NCBI RefSeq assembly: GCF_020524005.1
Contig: NZ_JAIVKK010000001.1
Span: forward strand, 434,001-498,000
Origin: Microbulbifer aggregans
GTDB lineage: Bacteria; Pseudomonadota; Gammaproteobacteria; Pseudomonadales; Cellvibrionaceae
Direction of reading: 5' to 3'
DNA length: 64,000 nucleotides
Position numbers and translations under genes: made by a program. Under the pieces are notes generated by a model that was given only the letters and a program-made list of their open reading frames with translations, did not search any database and was not told where the DNA came from. Below, piece by piece: positions 18,801 to 28,043 of this stretch. Every line of letters begins with the position of its first letter. Position 1 is the stretch's first letter.

Positions 18801-21614
18801 TCAGTTGTTTACCGCAGGAGAGTAGCCATCCAGTTCTGTTTTCCCGTTAACCGAAACCTTTTTAAGCACAATTGTCGCATTCGTAATGCTATTGGTGGCT
18901 ACCGATATCGATCGACTGGTTTGACGATACGGGAACATTAATCCGCCGTATTCGCGGTAACTTTCAATCTGCTGCTGAATATCCATTAGCAGCACATCAC
19001 CCCTATAGGTCTCAAAATCAAGCTTCTTTAGCTGGCCGTTTGACGAGTCCAGGTAGTACTTTGCCTTGGTTCGCATCGTGTAATCTGGAAATTCTGTATC
19101 GTAGCTTGCACTAACAACATGAAAGTTTTCACCACCGGATCCGCCCTCTTTTCCTAAATATTCAACCTCATCCAGATTTCTGATATTCCAAAGCAAAAGA
19201 CTCAATTCGACTTCCCAGCTCGCTCGTAAAAAGGCTGCCATGCAAGGTTTCATCGTTGATTCTTCCTCATCCCAGCAATTCGTACCTTCTCGATAAAGAG
19301 AGGATTCGAATTCGCCAAAGTCCGTATTCTTTAAATATCTACCGTTATCGCCGTAGCTTAAGGACTGGTCAATCTTTCCAGTGCCCTTAATGTCCATTTG
19401 GGATTTCACCATAAGCTGCTTTACGGCATCCAGACGCTCTCTTCCTCCGAGAAATTGAATATGTAAATCTAGTACGGCGCCCAATTTCCGCTCCATCTCT
19501 TTTTTGATCGCTTCCTGGCGTTGCCGTTCGGCGTTCTCTGCTGCCAGTTTGGCCTCTTCACGTCTGCGAGCCTCAGCTTCGGCAGCCTGCCTTTTGGCTG
19601 CGTTACGCTCGGATTGAACTCGTTTTACTGCCCCTTGTGCCGATACAACCGAATCTGCCCAGAGGGCCGCCGCCGCATTCCAGAGGGAGGTCGCTTCATG
19701 CAAGCTGCCCTCCTGATAAGCCGATTCCGCCCGCTCTTCTTCAGAAGAGGCTCTACCTGTCAACTCAGATTCAGCCAGGTCATACTGCTGTTTTAACGTG
19801 AGCCAGGATTGCTTCTTGCCGCTATTTAGTTTGCGGCTGGCGATCAACATCTCGCCCAAACGCGTCAGTTTCTGCCACCCCGCGCTGGCCGCTTCCCAGT
19901 GAGCGAGCGCATTGGCGAAGTTGCCCGCAGCCTGGTCACTCTGAGCCATTTGTTCACTGGAATTACTCTGCTCAACCAGTGGTGCCGTTTGCAATAAATC
20001 CAGGTCAATCCAGCGCTGCTTGTACTGCTTTACCGTCTTTTCTATGACAAACAGCTGTTCAGCGGCATTAAAGTTTTCCCGAAGTGTTTGATAATCTGCA
20101 CGAACTTGCACAAGAATCGGCTCAGCCTGGATAAGGACATTGTCCCGTATCAGCGCCTCAGCCATGGCCAGATCACCCTCCAGTTCGGTGAGTCCGGAGC
20201 CGGCAAAAATTCCGCTTTCGGTGATGCGCTGCCAGTACCGAAGCGATGCAAGCTCGCTACTGTTGGCTCGCTCAGCATCACGCACGTCGTTATCGAGGTT
20301 GCGGCGAGAAGTTTCCAGGCGCTGCTTGAGCACCTTGATCTCGCCCTGGATCTTCGCCAGGCTGGCTTTTTGGGCTGCGATCTCCTCTTTGCTCATCGGC
20401 AGCAAGCTCTTCAGGCTATCGAGCCCCAAATTGCCATTGGCGGCCAGGCCACCAATACCGAGCAGGGCCACCAGCACCCCGGCAGCGATGCCAATGCCTT
20501 TCCGCGGCAAATTCAGGTCAATACCACCGCCTTTGTGACTTTGCATTGCCTGAGCAAAAGCCGCCATGTCTGAAAAACGGTCTTCAGGGCGGGTTTCGAG
20601 CGCCTTTTCCACGTTTGTGGCAAAGCGTTTACCCAAATCCTTGCGCAGTTCACGCAGAGGCCTGAAACGGCCCGCCGGCACTTCCCCAGCGAGTAGTTCA
20701 TAGAGCAACACACCCAAGGCGTACTGGTCGGCGCGGCCGTCGATACTGCTGGTACCCTTGAGCTGTTCCGGGGCCATGTAATAGGCGGTACCCATGGCAG
20801 CACCGGTTTGGGTGCGCTGGCTGGTGGATTGAACACGGGCAATGCCGAAGTCCATGATCTTGTAATCACCATCTTCGGTGACCCAGATATTTTCCGGCTT
20901 GATATCGCGGTGTACGGTGTGCTGGTGGGCATAGGCCAGGGCATTGGCGAGAGTCGCGGCGAGAGTACGGGCCTCCCCCTCGTCAAACGGTTGGCGTGTG
21001 AGCTTGCGGACTTCCATCAACTGCCGCAGGTCTTGGCCTTCCAGTAGCTCCATGGTCAGAAAGAAGAAGTCTCCGTCCTGCTGTACGTCGAAGACATTGA
21101 CGATATTCGGGTGACTCAGTTTTGAAGAGACACGGGCTTCATCAAGAAATCGCTGCCTGGCGCGCTCGTTCTGCACCAATGAGGGCAGCAGTACCTTAAG
21201 GGCAATATCTTCCTGTTTGGTACTGTCATAGGCATGGTAAACAGCACCCATACCACCCGCACCGATTTGCTCACGGATTTCGTAGCGGTTGGCGAGCACC
21301 TGCCCCGCTTGCAGCGTTATTTGCGCAGTGTTTGCACCATCGAACTGAGTAGCGGATTGAGGCAGGTCTGCGAGCTTGGTTTGCGACAGGGATGACGGCC
21401 GGGCATTGTTTGACCCGGACTCAGACACCAGTATCATCGAAAGCTCCTCAAGACTCTGCAACTGCTGCTTATACTTTTGTCGCAGCGCGTCCGTGGGCGC
21501 ATTTTCCAAGGCCTGCTCCAGCTGTGCTACTTTCTGCGTAATTGCTTGCTGGATTTGAGCTGGGGTGGCGTTGGCATCCAATCCCAGAGATTCAACGAGC
21601 GTGCCTTGGTTCAT
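18801..21614 (-). CDS. Membrane Ser/Thr protein kinase with possible LolA-like C-terminal domain (kinase 2)
   Basis: 937 residues. The N-terminal module with APTDALRQKY and the linker LSQTKLADLPQSATQF match kinases 1 and 3. The kinase domain (about 111-355) has GAGGMGAV, K140, HRD 235-237, DFG 255-257 and MGTAYYMAPEQ. A membrane helix (about 375-395) is followed by a coiled coil starting PMSKEEIAAQKA, an Ala/Arg/Glu-rich coiled stretch, and a C-terminal beta-rich domain of about 220 residues beginning LGGRERLDAVKQLM. That opening resembles lipoprotein-sorting (LolA-like) folds, but the match is by eye. ATG at 21614 is chosen over an in-frame TTG five codons upstream. Confidence 0.88.
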   Translation of the reverse strand: MNQGTLVESLGLDANATPAQIQQAITQKVAQLEQALENAPTDALRQKYKQQLQSLEELSMILVSESGSNNARPSSLSQTKLADLPQSATQFDGANTAQITLQAGQVLANRYEIREQIGAGGMGAVYHAYDSTKQEDIALKVLLPSLVQNERARQRFLDEARVSSKLSHPNIVNVFDVQQDGDFFFLTMELLEGQDLRQLMEVRKLTRQPFDEGEARTLAATLANALAYAHQHTVHRDIKPENIWVTEDGDYKIMDFGIARVQSTSQRTQTGAAMGTAYYMAPEQLKGTSSIDGRADQYALGVLLYELLAGEVPAGRFRPLRELRKDLGKRFATNVEKALETRPEDRFSDMAAFAQAMQSHKGGGIDLNLPRKGIGIAAGVLVALLGIGGLAANGNLGLDSLKSLLPMSKEEIAAQKASLAKIQGEIKVLKQRLETSRRNLDNDVRDAERANSSELASLRYWQRITESGIFAGSGLTELEGDLAMAEALIRDNVLIQAEPILVQVRADYQTLRENFNAAEQLFVIEKTVKQYKQRWIDLDLLQTAPLVEQSNSSEQMAQSDQAAGNFANALAHWEAASAGWQKLTRLGEMLIASRKLNSGKKQSWLTLKQQYDLAESELTGRASSEEERAESAYQEGSLHEATSLWNAAAALWADSVVSAQGAVKRVQSERNAAKRQAAEAEARRREEAKLAAENAERQRQEAIKKEMERKLGAVLDLHIQFLGGRERLDAVKQLMVKSQMDIKGTGKIDQSLSYGDNGRYLKNTDFGEFESSLYREGTNCWDEEESTMKPCMAAFLRASWEVELSLLLWNIRNLDEVEYLGKEGGSGGENFHVVSASYDTEFPDYTMRTKAKYYLDSSNGQLKKLDFETYRGDVLLMDIQQQIESYREYGGLMFPYRQTSRSISVATNSITNATIVLKKVSVNGKTELDGYSPAVNN

Positions 21615-21719
21615 TGTGTGGATTCCCAAAATTCTTAGCGCTTCTTTCGTATAATTTTCACACCGCCGCCATGCAGCTGCGGCTCAGCTTTCCGCTATGT
21701 GCGAGTTGCCACACAAATG

Positions 21720-22103
21720 TCACTTGGAGATCGTAAATTCGATCTTTGCCTGCACCCCTTCAACGGCTGCAATCCGGCCATCCTTGTCATACTTCGGCTT
21801 GTACTTGTATTTGGATACCGCTTTCTTCGCTGCCTCATCAAAAATATTGGCAGGTACCGCTTCGATTACTCTTGGGGTTTCAACACTGCCTTGTGCATTG
21901 ACGGTAAATTCCAGCACCACATAACCTTCTATTCCACTTTTCAGTGCGTTCGTTGGATAGCGCGGAGCAATCTTGACAATCGGCTTGTAAGAATCGTCAA
22001 AAGAGCGAGTATCGGGGCCGTTCGATTCGGAGGCCGTCACGCCGGTGTTCAAAATCGCAATAGCAACCGCGACGATGGAAACGAGCTTTGATTTAAGTTT
22101 CAT
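21720..22103 (-). CDS. Small secreted TonB C-terminal-domain protein
   Basis: 127 residues: a signal peptide (about 1-24) and one TonB C-terminal domain, seen in IAPRYPTNALKSGIEGYVVLEF, a family-type pattern of Pro-Arg-Tyr-Pro followed by GxVxLxFxV. It lacks the Pro-rich spacer and, if the signal is cleaved, the membrane anchor of true TonB. It could therefore be a free periplasmic partner that binds an outer-membrane protein or a kinase sensor domain. GGAGA lies ahead of the ATG. It sits between the transglutaminase-like gene and kinase 2, all in one direction. Confidence 0.85.
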   Translation of the reverse strand: MKLKSKLVSIVAVAIAILNTGVTASESNGPDTRSFDDSYKPIVKIAPRYPTNALKSGIEGYVVLEFTVNAQGSVETPRVIEAVPANIFDEAAKKAVSKYKYKPKYDKDGRIAAVEGVQAKIEFTISK

Positions 22104-22120
22104 TTTTTATTCTCCAAGTT

Positions 22121-22144
22121 AAAAACACATCCCGGTGGCCGGGA
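22121..22144 (-). terminator. Hairpin after transglutaminase-like gene
   Basis: On the minus strand CCCGG-CCA-CCGGG is followed five bases later by TTTTT. It lies between the transglutaminase-like stop and the start of the TonB-C-like gene. It could be a weak terminator or attenuator inside the operon. Confidence 0.5.
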
Positions 22145-22150
22145 GAAAAA

Positions 22151-23623
22151 TTACTGTGCAGCAAGCAGTTCCGGCTTTACGCCCTGAAACTTGGGCATTA
22201 CCTGGCCAATTTTCGCCCCTATATAGGTGGGATCCGCCACGGTGTATATCTTGCCCCCATGCTCCACTACTGCAGCGCCCTCTTCCGGTTCACCGGGCAA
22301 TGCGACTGCCAGTGCCACATGGCCCGGGTAGTGCAGGCCCACTACCGGTAGATTGAGTAAATCCTTGATCAACCATGCCAGTAAAAATGATCGGTCTTCG
22401 CAGTCGATGGCGGCGTAGTGAAAGGATTCCGAAGGTAGCAGATAGCGCTCGCGGCCAAACTGCTCGTCGTCAGTCTGGTATTTGAATCCGTTTTGCACGA
22501 ACTGCAGCAGGCGGTTTACTGCGAGCTCCGGGGTATCCTGCTGAATGCGTGAGCGCCAGAAATCATCCAGGCTTTTTGCCGTAGTACCGAATACCAGTGC
22601 TCGGAAGTAGTGCTCCAGGTCAATTGCCGGGTGGTCTTGCAGAAAGGCAACCCAATGCGGGTCGTAACTGATCGACGTATTGGCGATTCGCCCCCCATCG
22701 ATAAAGCGGAGCTGCCGGGACTTCTTTTCACCCGGGGTATGCATCAGCTTGTCAAAGCCGAGGCGAAGCTGGCCATTGCCACTGGGAAAACCGGCGGTAT
22801 GAATGCGTAAACTGTTGGCTGGGCCACCATCCACGCGGTAATAGCGCTCGCCATGGATGGTAAAAAATGGTCTGCCGTAAACCGGCACGTCTGCGGGCAT
22901 CAGCAGGGCCATATCCGTTTTGCTATAACCCAGGCGAACGTCAAAACCCAGTTGATTGAGTAGATACCAGCTATACGCGGTGGCGGTAGCGGAGTGCTGG
23001 ATTTCCGCCTTTATCACTTTGCGTACCAGTTGTAACAGTGCCCAGTCGGGCAACTGTAATTCACTCTGCTTCGCCTGTAGCGCCTTCAGTAAGGCCTGAA
23101 AATCTGTCCCTGCCAGAGCAAGCCATGTTTCGGCAAACTGCGCCGGAGCCAACTCCGCCAACTGTATGCTGTGCAGGTTTTGTGGCCGGGGAAACTGCAG
23201 CGCATTACCGTAGAAATCGACGCTCAGCAATTGATTCAGTTCCGGCTCAGTTTGTACTGGGTCCGGCAGGGGTACCGGTGACTTTTGAGGGGAAACGGGT
23301 TTGGATTGCGGGCCCGATTGGGGCTTGTGAGGCTCAGGCTGGGGGGAGACAGGGTTTGACTTCGGCACCGGAGCACCTAGCCCCGGCACCCGGGGTTGCT
23401 CCTTCGGTTTCGGCGTATCGTCACGCACCAACGCCTTGTGCGCCTCAAACTCCTGCCAGTGAGTGCGCAAATATTCTGCAAATTCACGGTCGCGGGCACT
23501 GGCGAATTGCTGAAATTCACCGCGCTGCTGCTGTTTCCATCGGTCGAAATCGGTATCGCCCTGGGCAAAACTGCCGGAAACACAAATGACCTGTGCCAGA
23601 AGACACAATGTGACCAGTCTCAT
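22151..23623 (-). CDS. Periplasmic transglutaminase-like cysteine protein
   Basis: 490 residues. A signal peptide (about 1-20), a charged helical part, a Pro-rich linker (about 70-125) and a C-terminal transglutaminase-like domain. A Cys-His-Asp triad fits C408 (AIDCEDRS), H435 (YPGHVALAV) and D464 (TVADPTY). Such domains act as peptidases or amide-forming enzymes. Export and the Pro-rich spacer suggest work at the cell wall or on periplasmic proteins. It is the first gene of the leftward operon that continues with TonB-C, kinase 2, Hsp70, PP2C and kinase 1. True substrate unknown. Confidence 0.85.
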   Translation of the reverse strand: MRLVTLCLLAQVICVSGSFAQGDTDFDRWKQQQRGEFQQFASARDREFAEYLRTHWQEFEAHKALVRDDTPKPKEQPRVPGLGAPVPKSNPVSPQPEPHKPQSGPQSKPVSPQKSPVPLPDPVQTEPELNQLLSVDFYGNALQFPRPQNLHSIQLAELAPAQFAETWLALAGTDFQALLKALQAKQSELQLPDWALLQLVRKVIKAEIQHSATATAYSWYLLNQLGFDVRLGYSKTDMALLMPADVPVYGRPFFTIHGERYYRVDGGPANSLRIHTAGFPSGNGQLRLGFDKLMHTPGEKKSRQLRFIDGGRIANTSISYDPHWVAFLQDHPAIDLEHYFRALVFGTTAKSLDDFWRSRIQQDTPELAVNRLLQFVQNGFKYQTDDEQFGRERYLLPSESFHYAAIDCEDRSFLLAWLIKDLLNLPVVGLHYPGHVALAVALPGEPEEGAAVVEHGGKIYTVADPTYIGAKIGQVMPKFQGVKPELLAAQ

Positions 23624-23970
23624 GAGATCGTACGTGGTTATTGTCGTTGTTTTTTACAGATGGCCAAATCGGCGAAACTTACACCTCTGCCGAAATTGTT
23701 GTTAGCGGCGCCGAAAAATGTGACAACAGTAGCACTTTTGACGTGAATTGCAGAGCATAAAGTGCGAGGATCACCACTTCTCCAGTGAAAATTGCTGTTA
23801 TTTACGGTGTACGTGGAGAAACCCGCCAGGATTGAGTGAAACTCAACCAGTTGACGCGTTTTTTAACCAGTTCGGATTTCAAGAAGCTGCCGCGTACCAA
23901 ACGAGCAAGGTTCCATTCGGATCTGGTTGCCACTTTGAGCAATATTTAGAAACAACAATAACCAAGAATT
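23624..23970. promoter_or_regulatory. Divergent promoter region of the signalling island
   Basis: About 350 bases separating the leftward transglutaminase-kinase operon from the rightward sigma-factor operon; it must hold both promoters. A 12-base element occurs at each end in opposite orientation: ACAATAACCAAG at 23955-23966 (plus) and ACAATAACCACG at 23644-23633 (minus), each just ahead of a start codon. No clear -35/-10 pair was found, as might be expected for alternative sigma promoters. Confidence 0.45.
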
Positions 23971-24867
23971 ATGCCCAGTGAGATTTCGTGGCCGGAGCTG
24001 ATCCTTTCCACCGGCTGGATGGCAAAGTTGGATCGACTCGCGCATTCCCGCTTTGGCCAGCAGGGCCTCGCGGAAGAAGCCAGCACCTATGTGATCCATC
24101 GCCTCAGTGAAGACAACTGGGCTCGCTGCCGCACCTTTTCCGGTCAGTCCCGCGCCGAAACGTTTGCTCAGGTGCTGGCAGTAAATCTGCTGGAAGAGTT
24201 TGCCCGCAAGCGTTTCGGTCGCCCGCGCCCGCCGACCTGGCTGCAACGGGAGGGCGAACTCTGGGTGCGGCTTTGGAAGATGGTGTGCCTTGAGCGCCAA
24301 CTGGTGCCCTCGGTCATAGATCGCCTGTGTGCGGATAAACAGCGTGAGCCTTCATTTATTCAGCGCACTATTACCGTCATCAAGGCGCGCCTGCCCTGGT
24401 GCGGCGACAGCGCCCGGGAAATTCCCGCGGCCTGCCTGGTTGTCGATAACAGCGATGAACCACATCCAGAGCAGGTCGACCTTTCCACCGAGCAAAGCCT
24501 GGACAAAGCCCAGTGGGAAGATGCCCTGTTGGTCATTCACCAACTGTTACTCTCCGCGCAAAATCCCTCTATGCAAGGTATGAAGAGCGAATCCAGTAAA
24601 AACAGTGACCTCATAATGCAGCCGGATACGGCACTGCAGCTACAACAACGCCTGGATCTCAATGACGAAGAGCGCCTGCTACTGAAAATGGTTTATCAGG
24701 ATGGGCTCAAGCTCAATGTAGTGGCCCAGGCTATGAACCTGCCCGCCTACCAGCCGGGCCGTCTGCTGAACCGCCTGCACCAACGTATCGGCACAGCACT
24801 GGAAGCCTGCGGTATTTCCCTCGAAGACCTGTTTCGCGATCATAAAGGAGGAGCCATTCATGAATAA
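23971..24867 (+). CDS. ECF-like sigma-70 family factor
   Basis: 298 residues. Region 2 is recognised around LAEEASTYVIHRL, CRTFSGQSRAETFAQVLA and NLLEEFARKRFGR; region 4 around LNDEERLLLKMVYQDGLKLNVVAQAMNLP with a helix-turn-helix. The linker between them is longer than in usual ECF factors. It should guide RNA polymerase to promoters of this island. It overlaps the next gene, a putative membrane anti-sigma factor, by 8 bases. Some ECF factors are activated by a partner Ser/Thr kinase (the EcfP-PknT case in Vibrio); with three kinases here this is a fair guess, not a demonstrated link. Confidence 0.8.
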   Translation: MPSEISWPELILSTGWMAKLDRLAHSRFGQQGLAEEASTYVIHRLSEDNWARCRTFSGQSRAETFAQVLAVNLLEEFARKRFGRPRPPTWLQREGELWVRLWKMVCLERQLVPSVIDRLCADKQREPSFIQRTITVIKARLPWCGDSAREIPAACLVVDNSDEPHPEQVDLSTEQSLDKAQWEDALLVIHQLLLSAQNPSMQGMKSESSKNSDLIMQPDTALQLQQRLDLNDEERLLLKMVYQDGLKLNVVAQAMNLPAYQPGRLLNRLHQRIGTALEACGISLEDLFRDHKGGAIHE

Positions 24868-25702
24868 ATCCTCCCGGGAACAAGCCGCCGCTGCCCGGCT
24901 TGCCCTCCACGCCAGTCGCGGCCAGCCGCCCCGTGGCCCTGAGCCCAGCGAGGAAGAGCTGGCCCAGTTACTGGACGACCGCCTGGAATTTTCTCGTAAG
25001 CAGGAAATCTACAGCCACCTGAACGCTAACCCCGAGCTTTACCGCCAGTGGCTGCTCCTCGCAGAAAGTCACGCAGAGCGACAGGCACAAAGCGGCACAA
25101 CCGAAAACCATGGAAAAAACCCCTTCCACTGGCTGCGCTGGTTCGGTGCCTCCAGCGCCCTCGCCGGTTTGGCCGCGGTACTCGTGATCGCGCCGTGGCG
25201 GGATACTCCACCATCAATCTCAGTGCAGCACGATATCGCCCGTGAGCAGAAAGCCCAGCTGGAGAAACGCCAGGCGCGGGAATCCCAGAGAAAAGAAAGT
25301 CGGGTAAAGGAACCCCAGGTTGAGCAGCTGCCGCAAACCGCAGGTACTCAGGTCATCCTGTCCCAAGACTTGCGCGATGCGTTAAAGGGCATGGCCGATA
25401 CACTGGTACCCGCAGAAACAACCTACCGCACAAAGCTCGAATCACTGGCTTCCACCACCGCGCAAAACAGCGGCTTCTACGCATTTGGTGTGAGCCTGGG
25501 GCAGCTGCAGAACGCCTGTGCCGGCGATGGAAAAATTGAAAAACAGCTGCGCAGCGAACTCCAGACACAAGCAGAAGGGCTGAATTGGCCATCGGGCCCG
25601 CTTTCTTTGACCATGGCAAGAATGGGAATGGAGCAGGATCTTTGCGCGCTCGCAGAAGAATTGCGCGAGGAAATATTCGGTATCGAAGCCCCCGGTAAAT
25701 AG
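24860..25702 (+). CDS. Single-pass membrane protein, putative zinc-less anti-sigma factor
   Basis: 280 residues. A cytoplasmic N-terminus (1-92) with SEEELAQLLDDRLEFSRKQEI and HLNANPELYRQW resembles the helical part of anti-sigma domains but has no Cys/His zinc set. One membrane helix (about 95-112) leads to a charged coiled stretch (RAREQKAQLEK-like, 128-160) and a C-terminal periplasmic domain with two Cys. It starts in the sigma gene (overlap 8 bases) behind AAAGGAGGAG. The position and topology suggest control of the sigma factor; sequence support is limited. Confidence 0.6.
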   Translation: MNKSSREQAAAARLALHASRGQPPRGPEPSEEELAQLLDDRLEFSRKQEIYSHLNANPELYRQWLLLAESHAERQAQSGTTENHGKNPFHWLRWFGASSALAGLAAVLVIAPWRDTPPSISVQHDIAREQKAQLEKRQARESQRKESRVKEPQVEQLPQTAGTQVILSQDLRDALKGMADTLVPAETTYRTKLESLASTTAQNSGFYAFGVSLGQLQNACAGDGKIEKQLRSELQTQAEGLNWPSGPLSLTMARMGMEQDLCALAEELREEIFGIEAPGK

Positions 25703-25767
25703 GCCTGTTCAATATTTTTGTCTGGCCCTCTAACTAATTGTCCATTTAAAAACGGTAGGAAATAATA

Positions 25768-26334
25768 ATGCGAACAATCAACTCCGCTTTAGCACTGGCG
25801 CTCGGTACCCTGATGCTCACGGGCTGTGGCAGCAACCCGGACACCCCGGTAGGTAATATCGGCCTGCCCGCCTGGGTTATGCAGCCAGAATTGGAAAACG
25901 GACTGGCGGAAACCGCCTGTGTACCCTTCTCTGGCCATATCTCCATCGACAAGCAGCAGGCCACCGCTATGGCCCGCAGCGGTATTGCCCAGCAAATCGC
26001 GGTAAAAGTCAAAGCCATGGATAAGGTCTACAACCGTCGCACCGATACCACCGGCAGCCTGAATATCGGCGCAAATTTCGAGACCGTCTCCAAGCAGGTA
26101 ACCGAGCGCAGCCTGTCTGGCACCCGAGCAACCAAAACAGACATATTTGAAATTGATCGCAAGCGTCAGCTCTGCTCCATGGTGACCATGGAACCGGAAA
26201 AAACCAAAGAAATCTTCGACAATATCCTCGCCGATAGTGGCCGCCAGTTGGATCCAAAGGACGAGGCCGTGCTGTACGAAGAATTCCGGGCGCACAAGGC
26301 GCAGGAAGAACTAGAAAAAGAGCTTTCCCGCTAA
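25768..26334 (+). CDS. LPP20-family lipoprotein
   Basis: 188 residues. A lipoprotein signal with lipobox LTGC (Cys20), then a domain with AMARSGIAQQIAVKVKAMDK, typical of LPP20-like proteins in which a conserved Ala/Arg-rich helix follows a short strand. Likely anchored to a membrane, facing the periplasm. No enzyme motif seen. It is the third gene of the sigma-factor operon, 65 bases after the putative anti-sigma gene, with a ribosome site AGGAAA. A related N-terminal region occurs in the lipoprotein at 31914, so the two may have similar jobs. Confidence 0.82.
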   Translation: MRTINSALALALGTLMLTGCGSNPDTPVGNIGLPAWVMQPELENGLAETACVPFSGHISIDKQQATAMARSGIAQQIAVKVKAMDKVYNRRTDTTGSLNIGANFETVSKQVTERSLSGTRATKTDIFEIDRKRQLCSMVTMEPEKTKEIFDNILADSGRQLDPKDEAVLYEEFRAHKAQEELEKELSR

Positions 26335-26360
26335 TCCCTCCCAAACGCCCTCCCAAACAT

Positions 26361-26387
26361 TTGGGGCGCGCATATCGCGCGCCCCAA
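26361..26387. terminator. Bidirectional terminator hairpin
   Basis: TTGGGGCGCGC and GCGCGCCCCAA form a perfect 11-bp stem with a 5-base loop, between the ends of the convergent lipoprotein and VWA genes. Very stable; short T/A stretches on either side. Confidence 0.8.
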
Positions 26388-26414
26388 TATGTGAAATTCC
26401 CCTATCACCCGGCA

Positions 26415-28043
26415 TCAATGCAGTTCCGACTTCGCCAGACGCAAGAACTCGACAAAGTTGACCCGATAACCATACGGATCTTGGCCACGATTGGCCTGGG
26501 CCAGGGCAATTGCATCGTCCAGTGTCCAGTCGCCGGTATATTTACTTTTCCGCAACAGCTGGGCCGCACCGGCTACAGCAGTGGCAAAAGCAACTTCCCG
26601 TTGTTGCCAATCTTCGGCCTGAGCCGTGTTGTGAGCCGGCACCGGCACCTCTTCTAGTTGAGAGCGCTTTTTACCCGGCAGCTTGTACCGCAGCCGGACA
26701 AAAGCATATTCATCCCGCGAGTCAGCATCGGCATTAGTCTTGGGGCTATAGCGGGAAGACTCCACCAGCGGTGTCCCACCGACCGGGGTGATTTCATAAA
26801 TGGCAGTGACACTGTGGCCCGCGCCGACTTCGGCGGCATCCACCTTGTCATTATTGAAATCTTCCCGGGCCAGAGCGCGAGTTTCATAACCCAACAGGCG
26901 GTATTCGAGTACGGTAGCCGGATTGAATTCCACCTGGAATTTGACATCTTCCGCGATGGGAAACAGCGCAGAATAAGCTTCATTCATCAGCACCTTCCTG
27001 GCCTCGTCAATATCGCCGATGTACGCAGCGACGCCATTGCCCTTTTGCGCGAGCGTCTGCATCAATTGATCATCGTAGTTGCCTAGCCCAACACCCAATA
27101 CCGACAGATAGATGCCCTTTTCCCGTTTGCGGGATATCAGCGCTTCCAGCCCACCGCGGTCCGTCACCCCTATATTAAAGTCTCCGTCACTCGCCAAAAG
27201 TACGCGATTTACAGCTTCGTTATCGAAATGCTCTTCCGCCAACTGGTAGGCCAGCTGAATACCCTCGCTGCCGGCGGTGCTGCCCGCAGCTTCCAAATTG
27301 TCCAGAGCCCGCAGAATTTCAGACTTTTTTGCAACATTGGTAGGCGGCAAGGCAATGCCGGATGCACCGGCGTAGGTGACGATGGCCACTGAATCCTGGG
27401 GATGCATTTCATCCAGCATCATGCGCAGAGCGCGCTTGATCAGGGGCAGCCTGTCCTGGGATTTCATGCTGCCGGAAATATCCAGCAGGAATACCAGATT
27501 GGATCTGGGGCGTGACGTGATCTCAGGTTTGTAGCCCTGAATGCCGATATGCAACACTTTGTTGCCGGACTTCCAGGGGGAGTCAGTAACCGTTACATGC
27601 GTGGTAAACGGTCGCGCGGGATCACTGGGCACAGGGTAATCATAGTCAAAGTAATTTAACCATTCTTCGAGACGTATACCCGTGGTCCACATAGGGTGAC
27701 CCTCAAGCAGCATGCGCCGGGCGAAACTGTAGGAGGCCGTGTCTACATCCGCGGAGAAGGTAGAGACTGGAGCCTTGGAAACCCGCTTTATTGTGTTTTC
27801 GCTGAATCTCTCAATTCGGGGCGGACTGATAATCGGCCGCGCTTCCATCGCCGGAGCGACCATCTTCGCCTGACGCCCCGCCTCCCTCGCCCTTCGGGCA
27901 TCTATCAGCGCCTTTTTTTCCTGAACCTCAATTGCTCGTGAAGCCCCGGTTTCCTGCTCGACCGTGGCCATGAAAAGGTAATGGCTTCCGATTACCAAGA
28001 CTACCAGTGACAGTATATAAGCGCCCAGAACATGTCGTTTCAC
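26415..28043 (-). CDS. Membrane-anchored VWA-domain protein (YfbK-like)
   Basis: 542 residues from GTG at 28043. A membrane anchor (about 5-25), a basic helical spacer, then a conserved N-terminal region (FSADVDTASYSFARR), a VWA domain with MIDAS motif DISGSMKS (188-195) and a C-terminal DUF3520-like part. The layout is that of YfbK proteins. VWA domains bind protein partners through Mg2+. GTG at 28043 has GGGAG six bases upstream; the longer frame (GTG at 28073) does not. It is transcribed alone, opposite to the sigma operon and divergent from the coiled-coil genes. A scaffold or sensor role in the periplasm is inferred. Confidence 0.88.
   Translation of the reverse strand: MKRHVLGAYILSLVVLVIGSHYLFMATVEQETGASRAIEVQEKKALIDARRAREAGRQAKMVAPAMEARPIISPPRIERFSENTIKRVSKAPVSTFSADVDTASYSFARRMLLEGHPMWTTGIRLEEWLNYFDYDYPVPSDPARPFTTHVTVTDSPWKSGNKVLHIGIQGYKPEITSRPRSNLVFLLDISGSMKSQDRLPLIKRALRMMLDEMHPQDSVAIVTYAGASGIALPPTNVAKKSEILRALDNLEAAGSTAGSEGIQLAYQLAEEHFDNEAVNRVLLASDGDFNIGVTDRGGLEALISRKREKGIYLSVLGVGLGNYDDQLMQTLAQKGNGVAAYIGDIDEARKVLMNEAYSALFPIAEDVKFQVEFNPATVLEYRLLGYETRALAREDFNNDKVDAAEVGAGHSVTAIYEITPVGGTPLVESSRYSPKTNADADSRDEYAFVRLRYKLPGKKRSQLEEVPVPAHNTAQAEDWQQREVAFATAVAGAAQLLRKSKYTGDWTLDDAIALAQANRGQDPYGYRVNFVEFLRLAKSELH

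Noticed and set aside
16956..18941. A 661-codon plus-strand frame opposite PP2C and Hsp70
   Set aside because: It is antisense to two clear enzyme genes with intact motifs and its translation shows no known domain; it is a composition shadow.
12548..26334. Type VI secretion locus, suggested by kinase plus PP2C
   Set aside because: No Tss/Hcp/VgrG/ClpV gene is present anywhere in the window.
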